From Plantago major (lineage: Eukaryota > Streptophyta > Magnoliopsida > Lamiales > Plantaginaceae), in assembly GCA_026545765.1 (NCBI GenBank), contig CM048840.1:48658580-48722579 (forward strand): DNA of 64,000 nucleotides, in the 5' to 3' direction. Shown in pieces: positions 55,701-64,000 of this stretch. The stretch's first letter is position 1. The number at the start of each line of letters is the position of its first letter. The position numbers and the translations under genes were made by a program. Under the pieces are notes generated by a model. The model was not told where the DNA came from, ran no database searches, and saw only the letters and a program-made list of their open reading frames with translations.

Positions 55701-57970
55701 TTCTCTCATCAAACCAAAACAATGCACCACAATGTTCACATTTATATGTTGCATCACCAGCATCCCAATATGCTGTGGAGTTTGATAGTTATTAAATTGG
55801 ATCTATGTAATGAAAATGAACATTTAAGTATAGACAACTTGTTGTTACCTGAAGGAGGTGGTCCAATCCCATTGACAATATACTTCCTCTTTTCTCTAGC
55901 TGACTCTTTCTTGTCTTTTCTCGTTGTATCAGTCACTGAAAATTTAAAAAATCAATTTGAATTACTATATACATAGAATTTCATATATTTAGATATTAAT
56001 AAACATTTGGTTCAAATAGAATATTAATATTATTATTACCCTCATTGTCGGTTGAAACCATAACCAATTTATCCACCCTCGACTTCTTGGCTGGTTTTTT
56101 CGTCGGAAATTTCTTGGTTTCTCCTTCATCTAAGTTTTCCTTGGTCGTTTCCGAAACAACTGATTTTCTTGCATCATACATGAATGACCCTTCTCTTGGA
56201 CGCATATCTTTTAAAAATTGTGTTAATAAACACAATTACAAAAAATAGTGACACGGATTAATTAAATGATATACATATGTATGTATGTGATTGTTATTTA
56301 TGATTTTTAAATAACTATAAACTTTGAATATCAAAACGTTATCTTGCGTCACAGACTTCTTCCTAGATGTTTCCAATGTAAGAGCAGGCCTCTTCCCATT
56401 TTTTATAGCTGCGCGTCTTTGGATCACCTCATCATCAAGTATCAAACTAATCTGTTGGAGGGACGTTTTCTTTTCCTTTGGCAGCTAAATGTTTGGCATA
56501 TATAAAATGAGGAGAATTTTATTAATAGTTTTAATATATTTTGTAAATAACATTATATAACCAAAGTTTTGTTGTTGCATTACCTTGTGGAGATGAAAAG
56601 CCAAAATGAGAATGTTCCAAATTCACTGACAAAGCTTGTAATAGCCCTGATCTATTATGAACTTGGTTTTGCCTGCATTCTCGTACATCTTGCGTTTGAG
56701 AATATGCGTTGGCACTTAACTTTGTGGTTGGAGGAGTATTATTGGAAAACACTGGGGGTATTGTGAAATTATTGGTAATGTTTGATTTAGGGGTGTTGTT
56801 ACTTGGTTTAGGCAATATCAACGGGTTTTTGAATGTGTCTTGAATCAAAGGTGTAGTGTTTTCCTTTGATTGTCCTGTGAATTACATGGACTGATCAGGT
56901 ATAGCAACATTTTATTTTGGATAAAAATATAAATTTGTAAAAGCTAACCTCCGTTGCCGTTTTTAGTATTGCATTTTGTTGATGACTTCTTAGCTCTCTT
57001 GCATGATGCACCAACACCATTTGAATCGCATATGAGGGATGCGGTTGATATACTTTGATATTGTGCGGCGTTATTGGGTGTCAATGGAGCTACTCGTGTA
57101 AAATATTGAAAGTTAAAATTTCTACATGAGATACTAAACTCATAAAATATGTAAGGTAATAATTGAAGATATACCACACCTCTATTGGATCCATTAGTAA
57201 ACTGAACCGATGACATTGTATGATTTGTAACAGGGCTAACGATTGCAAAATTATAAGATTACTGTGATGACAGTGCATTCTTCCCTGTCTACGATATGTA
57301 AGGTTGTCTATAACCATATGATGCATATTTAATAGTACACCCTAATGTAAGTTTAATAAAATAAAGGGATTATAATTCTTACGTTGTCTAAGACATGCCA
57401 AAGGTATAAGAGGGATACCTAGAAAATGATTTCAAAACGTTAAAATACTCGGTACGTTCAACCAAGATCGCTTATATAAAAAAATAATGTAAAATTATAC
57501 TATTCGACTATAATATGGTAATCAATATTTCTCACCAGATGAAGAGTAGGAAACAGGGTTAGATGGACCAAAATGAGGTGACCAAGCATGCCGTCCACCT
57601 GTTATAAAATTGCAATAAAATTACATTACATAAAAAAAAAAAAAACGACATGTAATTAATGTGATAGTTAAAAGTAAAATAAAAAATTATGTACTGTTAC
57701 ACACCATAGGTAATGTTGTTCATTGGTGTAAAAGGTGTCTGATTAATCATATCAATCGGCGTTGAACCTGAATTTGGAATTGGACCAAATATCGGGCCAA
57801 CACTCCACGTGTAACCTATTGAAATAAACATACTTCATGTAACATTTACCTTTGAAATTCAATAACATAACTCGATACACATTAACGGAGAAAACAAATT
57901 TAAATAATTTACCGCCTGGAGTAGGGCTCGGATGATATAACGGTTGTGTAAATTGACTACCTTCAGGATG
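52733..57970 (-). pseudogene. Helitron Rep (HUH endonuclease) part of RepHel, frameshifted
   Basis: N-terminal exon-like pieces at 57960-55700 are short and intron-rich (for example HPEGSQFTQPLYHPSPTPGG, WSVGPIFGPIPNSGSTP, FGPSNPVSY). Then come 55656-55333 (FHKIGSLRPDEGKTPKFAQLYIYDTEHEIDNRL), 55165-54338 (Helitron_like_N: YRMARDRI, FLPCYLPLQYPLLFIHGEDGW, LQWIRHSQP, CLFITFTCNPKWPEI), and 54184-53597 with the HUH motif GLPHAHILVF (H codons near 54028 and 54022). In 53592-53356 the two catalytic tyrosines appear as KYLFKYISK (about 53508 and 53496). The linker 53338-52733 (CGAMGLLFDDGEYI) leads to the helicase. Breaks: a frameshift near 54345, a frameshift near 53390 and an in-frame stop near 53345. 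Metal-binding and nucleophile residues remain. Confidence 0.87.
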
Positions 57971-57977
57971 ACCAACT

Positions 57978-59396
57978 TGTTAGGAATATCTGTTAGTATT
58001 TTGATCACTCATCACATGCTCTTATCTTAGCCAGAAAGGTGATTAAGTGCTCTTGGTTCACTTGAACATTGTAAAAGAGGAAATCACTGAGTATGATTAG
58101 TCTAGTAAATCTTGTATTAGGATTATAGGTCTCTAAATGTAATTTTTATTTCAAGAAGACCATGAAGATAAATCCTAGCAATGGAGCTTTTCTGAAGATT
58201 AGAAGACTGAAGATTGCACAAGGTTTATGAAGACACAAAGGTTTAGTCTAACTCAGAAAGACTATGTCCTTAATCCTTTCTTAAGTATATTAACTTATTT
58301 TCGGGATATGATTCTGGACATATGACATCATGAGTATGGAGCATGCAAGCCATCAGAAAGGCTCATGTATCCGTTGAGACTAAAGGACAATGAACAGTAC
58401 TATGCTTTAAATGCATCGGTAATCTTTAAGCATCCTCTCTGAAAAATGAGATAGTGACTTCTGAGTACATAGTTCAAGATATAAACGGATATAATTTGAT
58501 AGAGAGCACAACGGATACAATTCAAACGCCTCTCAAATTTATCTATATATATATATATCACACACTTAGATGCTTGAAGAATATACCTTAGAACGCTCTA
58601 TCTTGCAAACTTACCATCAAGCAAAGTATTCTCTCAAGCACTCTACTACCCTTTCTGAAAGCTTTCTGTTGCTTGAAGAATCACTAGTAGTTCTAAGTTG
58701 TCCTGAACCTTAACAAGAGATTTTTAATCTTGAAAGAGTTGTACTATCGATACCCTTTCAAGCTCATTCTCCGTAATCGGACACCAATTACTTGGGTCAA
58801 GAAAAGCGCATCGTCATCCACTGAACAAGTGTATTAAGTAGTCTTGTTCTATTAGGCTCTCTGAAAACATAACTGAAAAAGTTATACGAGAAGCCTCTCT
58901 GACAAACCTTATAACCAACACCATCAAAGCGTGGAGTAGAGGAAGTACTTGATTTGGGAAATCAGGGAATAACTCCAAGGTTATCTGAGTAGAGGAAGTA
59001 CTTAGCTCTAGGAGCTGGGGAATAACTCAGGGGGAACATTTGGTTGGGAACCATTTGTTTAGGAATCTTAGAATAGGATTATTGTAAGGTGAACTCAATT
59101 ATCTGTTCTAGTGAAGTCTAGGTCTCAGAAAGACCGAAGTGAATTAGTTGGAGGATTACGCCACCTCTAGATACCACTATACTTGCTGTGTTATTTACCT
59201 TTCTGTATTTACATTTCAGCAAAGCACACACACACTTACTTATTGTTTCTGCACTTACCTATCTTAAAGTCTTCCGCGCTCTGAATTTAAGTATCAGAAA
59301 CCCCCAGGTTTATGAGAAACTGTGTTTATCGACAAAAGTTTTAAAAGACTATTCACCCCCCTCTAGTCTTTTACTTTGCCATTATCTGGACCAACA
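57978..59396 (+). repeat. copia 5' LTR (SIRE-like)
   Basis: Starts TGTTAGGAATATC and ends GGACCAACA, the canonical TG...CA. A TATA-rich promoter stretch (ATCTATATATATATATAT, about 58540-58558) is followed by the expected leader. The body is rich in GAAAG/CTTTC phrases typical of retroelement LTRs. Confidence 0.85.
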
Positions 59397-59398
59397 AG

Positions 59399-59410
59399 TG
59401 GTATCAGAGC
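59399..59410 (+). other. Primer-binding site (initiator tRNA-Met)
   Basis: TGGTATCAGAGC, two bases after the LTR end, complementary to the 3' end of plant initiator tRNA-Met. Confidence 0.92.
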
Positions 59411-59513
59411 AGGAGGTTCACAAGCCTTCTGCACTGAACCTTGATCCCCAGATAGGTGAAGGAACTTTGTCCCTTTCTTAGGACTATATAATTTATGTGT
59501 TAAGTGTGCAGGT

Positions 59514-60560
59514 ATGTCTCTGAGTGATGCACCTGCTCAAGCCGTAAAACTACGAGAAATGGAAGAACAACATGATGCTCCATCCGAGGCCATTAGTGAT
59601 GAGATGATCTATGTCATCAATGAAGGGCCTATCAAAATCGCACAACTCAAACAAGTTCTTCGAGGTGTCGATGGAAGAAAAGCCTCGCATAAGGAAGATG
59701 GAAGCGAGGACATGTCCGCTGGTGATAGTGGTCATGTTGCTCGTGGAAGCATTATATATGAAGACAAGCTAAGAGAGCTCGGACATCCAAGATGCCAAGA
59801 GACACAGATTGGATGGTCAAGCTCGTAATATAATCATCAGATCGACACCTGAGCACATACAGTGTAAACTGTGGGGTGCTAAAACGGCGAAAGTTGCCTG
59901 GCAATTGATTGAATAAATCTGTGCCGGAACTGAGAAAACCAAAGAAAACAAGTTCGAAGTTCTTAAATTGAAGTTCCAAAACTTCAAACAAGGTCCCACT
60001 GAAACTCTGGAAGAACTTGATTTCATATTTACTACTCTTATGAGTGATATGGCTGCACTTGGTGAAAGCAATAGATACTCCCAGTCAGAAAAAGATTAAG
60101 AGTATTGTCAGAAGTCTCAATCACAACTGGGATCACACTAAGTTCTTTTATTTCAATCAAGGGATGCCAAATATTACTCCAGTAGAGCTCTTCTCTCATC
60201 TTGCTACTGTAGACTATGAGACAACTCAGAGAGAACAAACAACTGAAAAATTGCAAAGTGTTGCTCTAGTTTCTCAAGGTACTTCTGAAAAGAAGTATAC
60301 CAAAGAAGCATCTGAAGAAAATGCTCTTGCAGTAAGACACATGAAGAAATTTGTGAGTCAAGAGATTGAGAGAAGAAAATCTAAAGAAAAGCTGAAAAAG
60401 CATCTTGGCCCAAACTATCATCAAGATAAAACATACAAATGAACAACTCTCAACACCCCCATTCGGAAAGGTGTTAATCTAAGAAGTCAGAAATAGGAAA
60501 TGATATTTGCTTCTATTGTCAAAAGCCTGGTCACTTCAAGAGAGATTGTCCTGCTTTAAA
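59514..60560 (+). pseudogene. copia gag, several frame breaks, with CCHC zinc knuckle
   Basis: From the ATG at 59514 the frame is open to 59828, changes, and continues WGAKTAKVAWQLIE (with a stop) then FEVLKLKFQNFKQGPTETLEELDFIFTTLM near 59960-60040. It shifts again to 60044-60442 (IVRSLNHNWDHTKFFY, FSHLATVDYETTQRE) and ends at TGA (60440-60442), where an arginine codon is likely. After one more 1-base shift near 60478 the zinc knuckle C-F-Y-C-Q-K-P-G-H-F-K-R-D-C follows at 60508-60549. This protein would form the particle. It is clearly inactive in this copy. Confidence 0.85.
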
Positions 60561-63500
60561 CAAGCTCAAGACAGGTGAAAAGAAGGACAGAAGAAATTTC
60601 AAGAGAAATCAAAGGGCCTTACTGACTGAAGAAAGGAAGAAGATTCAAATTCAACTTGATGCTCTAGACTTTGAGACAGATTCTGAAAATGGAGATTCAG
60701 ATGACTCAAACCTACCATCACCAGAATTGTGTGGAATCACCCACGATGTAATTGACTTCGGCCTTAAGAAGAAAGAAATGTGTGGAGTTGCTGAGATTGC
60801 TGGTCCAGACATCTCCAACATTGAAATGTGTCTTATGGCTGATGAGAACGCCTCTTGGACTAAGGCTCAATGGCTATTTGATAGTGGATGCGGTAAGCAC
60901 ATGACAGGAGACAAAGCAAATCTGGTCAACTACAAAGCTTGTAACAATGGACCAGACATCAGATTTGCTGGAGGAGAATTAAATCCCTCTCTGGGATTTG
61001 GCAACGTCAAATTAGGATCATTAACTATCATTGACGTATTACATATTAAGGGTTTGAAATATAATCTATTTAGCATGAGCCAGTTTGCAGACAAGGGATT
61101 TACTGTGAAATTCAAAGCAAAGTGTTGCAAACTTATTGACAATGAGTTAAAGCAGACAGTCTTGGTTGCTCGGCGGAAAGGCAGTCTTTATGTTGCCGAC
61201 TGGGCATCTGCCACAACTGAAGAATGTCTCATGGTGAGTCAATCAGGTCACACTGAAGAGCACTGGTTATGGCACAAAAGAATGAGTCACTTGAATTTCA
61301 AAACTCTGAACAAACTTGCCAAGAAAGAGTTAGTGGTTGGCCTTCCCAAAAAATCTTTCAGAAAGGATGGTATCTGTTCTGCCTGTCAGATGGGAAAACA
61401 ATCTAAGATCTCTTTCAAGTCCAAAATCAGACACTCTAGTGTTAGACCACTGCAACTATTACACATGGATCTTTTTGAATCATCTGTAACTAGTTATGCA
61501 GGAAAGAAGTATGGTCTTGTTGTTGTAGATGACTTCTCAAGATTCACTTGGGTTGTCTTTCTGAAGCACAAATCTGATGCAAGGGTGGAGATACCAAACT
61601 TGCTGAATAAGCTTGAAGTCATGAAAAATGACAAGGTATCTGCAATCAGAACAGACTATGGTACTGAGTTTGTCAACCAGTACATTAAGGAGTTTTGTAT
61701 CAGCAAAGGTATACAACACCAACTTTCCTCTGTAAGAACACCACAACAAAATGGTGTTGCAGAAAGGAAAAATAGAACACTTAAAGAAGCAGCAAGGACA
61801 ATGCTAGCTGACACTGAGATAAGTGAAGTTTATTGGGTTGAAGTTGTAAACACAACATGCTACACTCAGAACAGATGTCGGATAAACAAATACCATGACA
61901 AGACCCCTTATGAACTCTTGGTTGGTAGACCCCCTAATATCAAACATCTAAAAGTATTTGGTTGTAGATGTTTTGTTCTTAACAATGGAAAAGAGTATCT
62001 AAGAACATTTCAACCAAAGGCAGATGAAGGTGTGCTTCTTGGTTATTCTATGAATAGCAAAGCATACAGAGTTTACAACAAAAGACCAAAGAAGATTGAA
62101 GAATCAGTTCATGTTGTATTCTATAAAGGAAGCAAGAAAACACCCCTTGCTGATGAACTCTCAGAAAGGTTCAAGGAACTAATGATAAAGGATTCTGAAG
62201 AGGAACTCTCAGAAAGGAAAAACATCATTGTGGAAAGAGAGGATGACTCTGACGAAGAAAAGCATGAAATGCTTAGTAACAACCAGATGATTCTCAGACA
62301 GGATGAAGAATTTCCTATGAGAATTCCAGAAATGGAAACTGAAGATGTTCATCAGAGAGCTAATTCTGGAAATGACCTTTGTGACAGGCATGTCCCAGAA
62401 AGCTCTCACACTGAGAAAGTGTCAGGCATTCACCGCCCTTCTGAGGTGCAAAATGTCACAGATACTGAAGAAGTATCAAGTCATAATCATAGTGATTCAC
62501 ATTCAGATCACATAGATGTTGACCCTACTAGCCCTAAACCCATGATGAGATGGATCAAAGATCATCCTGCAAAAGATGTAATTGGACCAATCAATCAAGG
62601 TGTTAAGACTAGGAGAGCAATAGCTGAAAATGCTAATTCTCTCTTTGGATGTTTTATCTCAAACATTGAACCAAAAACTATAGAAGAAGCATTAAGAGAC
62701 CAAGACTGAATCTCTGCAATGCAAGAAGAGTTGGATCGGTTTGAAAGAAACCAAGTCTGGAAACTAGTTCCATTTGTAGAAGGAATATCTGTGATTGGAA
62801 CTAAGTGGGTTTTCAGAAACAAGATGAATGAATCTGGTGAAATAACCAGAAACAAAGCAAGATTGGTTGCCAAGGGATTCACCCAGACTGAAGGTTTAGA
62901 TTTTGATGAGTCATATGCACCAGTTGCCAGATTGGATGCAATAAGACTCTTTTTGGCCTTTGCAGCTCATAAAGATTTTAAAGTCTATCAGATGGATGTC
63001 AAAAGTGCATTCTTGAATGGTGAACTTGCTGAGAAAGTCTATGTTGAGCAACCACCTGGCTTTGAAGTTTCCTCAGAAAGTAGAATGGTCTATAAGCTAC
63101 AGAAAGCTCTTTACGGACTGAAACAGGCTCCAAGAGCATGGTATGACACTTTGGCCAAATACCTTCTGGAAAGTGGTTTCAAGAAAGGTGAAGTTGATAA
63201 AACTTTATTTACTTTAAACCATGATGGGAAACTACTCCTAGTTCAAGTATATGTTGATGACACCATATTTGGATCTAAGGACAAGCAACTTTGTGATGAC
63301 TTTGCAAATCTCATGAAAAGTAAGTTTGAGATGAGCATGATGGGAGAATTGAACTATTTCCTAGGATTGCAAGTCAAGCAACTCAATGATGGAATATTCA
63401 TTAGTCAGACAAAGTATGCAAAAGACATGCTCACAAGTTCAAACTTAAGCCTTCTGAAAAGAATGCTAAGATACCTATGAGCATAGGAACCAAGATGACC

Positions 63501-64000
63501 TATACTGAATCAGATAAGAGTGTTGATGAACACAAGTATAGGAAATTGATAGGTTCACTACTTTACCTTACTGCAAGCAGACCTGATATTCAATATGCAG
63601 TTGGAATGTGTGCTAGATTTCAAACAAATCCAATGCAATCACACTACAACACTGCTATGAAAATATTAAGGTATGTGAAAGGTACAATAGATATAGGTTT
63701 GTGGTATCCTAAAGAAAGTGGATTGAGTTTGGCTGGTTACTCAGATGCTGATTATGCTGGATCAATGCTTGATAGGAAAAGTACCTCAGGAACTTGTCAG
63801 TTTCTAGGAACTAGACTTATCTCATGGTTTAGCAAGAAACAAAACTCAATTGCAACTTCTACCACAGAGGCTGAATATATTGTCTTTGGTTGTTGTGCAA
63901 CACAAATTCTGTGGATTCAACAACAACTCAGAGACTATGGACTCAATGAAGAGAAAACTCCCATTTTCTGTGATAACACAAGTGCTATTGCAATCACACA
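60481..64000 (+). pseudogene. copia pol: protease, integrase, reverse transcriptase, RNase H (partial, broken)
   Basis: One frame runs from the gag zinc knuckle through 62709: protease WLFDSGCGKHM (about 60868-60900), GAG-pre-integrase HKRMSHLNFKTL ... CSACQMGKQ, integrase HMDLFES (about 61465), RTDYGTEFVN (about 61650) and TPQQNGVAERKN (about 61740-61775). TGA at 62707-62709 replaces the tryptophan of the usual DWxxAMQEEL start of reverse transcriptase. RT continues in frame: [34 protein letters not shown] and catalytic VYVDDTIFG (about 63250-63275). A frame change near 63430 leads to 63435-64000, RNase H with YSDADYAGS, STTEAEYI and CDNTSAIAI. It is cut by the window end. Confidence 0.9.

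Larger units (their letters stand above)
50631..57977 (-). mobile_element. Helitron, 3' portion, interrupted by a copia element
   Basis: The 3' terminus on the minus strand is canonical: an 8-bp perfect hairpin CCCGTCGA-GTA-TCGACGGG (50660-50642), then 11 bases ending in CTAG (50634-50631), followed by a host T. The element carries a decayed Rep/helicase gene in the same orientation. The 5' end (TC... after an A) is not in the window, because a SIRE-like copia element inserted at 57977/57978 and runs off the window edge. Helitrons move by rolling-circle replication and make no target duplication. Confidence 0.92.
57978..64000 (+). mobile_element. Ty1-copia retrotransposon, SIRE-like, 5' part (continues past the window)
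   Basis: 5' LTR 57978-59396, primer-binding site 59399-59410, decayed gag, pol to the window edge inside RNase H. The long LTR (1419 bp) and the PBS TGGTATCAGAGC followed by AGGAGGTTC suggest the SIRE/Maximus branch, by resemblance only. It sits in the Helitron, so it is the younger of the two. The 3' LTR, and thus the target duplication (CAACT at 57973-57977 expected), lies outside. Confidence 0.88.

Noticed and set aside
1..64000. A previously undescribed multi-gene system
   Set aside because: All multi-gene blocks are explained by known transposon classes; the two host genes belong to known families and are 36 kb apart.

Overview
This is a transposon-rich stretch of a plant nuclear genome, almost certainly a eudicot. 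I recognise two host genes, both on the minus strand and both apparently intact: an AINTEGUMENTA-LIKE 5 / PLETHORA-type AP2 transcription factor (9 exons, 1923..12041) and a gibberellin-oxidase-like 2-oxoglutarate/Fe(II) dioxygenase (3 exons, 48081..50569). Plant-type intron-rich genes, a 9-nt AP2 micro-exon, L1, copia and Tat-type gypsy retroelements, CACTA, hAT, Stowaway and Helitron elements, and high AT content all agree with this. I cannot name the species.

Layout. 1..1043: 3' fragment of an L1 LINE (minus). 1923..12041: AIL5. Its last intron is about 7.7 kb because a 5.7-kb L1 with an 18-bp target duplication sits in it in antisense orientation; Stowaway and PIF/Harbinger-like MITEs share that intron and another MITE lies in intron 3. 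13134..13968: non-autonomous hAT-like element. 13969..16446: large tandem repeat with nested subrepeats. 17548..21436: CACTA element with perfect TAT target duplications, carrying a decayed En/Spm-type gene, inserted in what looks like an older LTR element. 22852..23901: a MITE with a second 850-bp DNA element nested in its end. 25095..33021: 5'-truncated Ty3-gypsy element of Tat type, with the end of pol, an 88-bp tandem array, a decayed antisense ORF and a 3' LTR that was itself hit by a hAT element. 35011..35877: second copy of that hAT family. 36674..42257: 142-bp hAT MITE split by a very young copia element (two 335-bp LTRs, one difference seen). 44597..46612: MITE fragment and a possible solo LTR. 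48081..50569: dioxygenase gene. 50631..57977: Helitron with a decayed Rep/helicase gene and a textbook 3' end only 61 bp upstream of the dioxygenase start codon. 57978..64000: 5' part of a SIRE-like copia element inserted in the Helitron and running off the window.

The two host genes are unrelated in function (meristem/organ-identity regulation; probable gibberellin or related small-molecule oxidation). Everything else is mobile DNA in different states of decay, much of it nested with readable target-site duplications. I found no CRISPR array, operon or new defence-type system. The most interesting points are the insertions touching the two intact genes, the antisense ORF and satellite-like array of the Tat element, the unusual LTR termini of the young copia element, and several non-autonomous DNA transposon families present in two copies.
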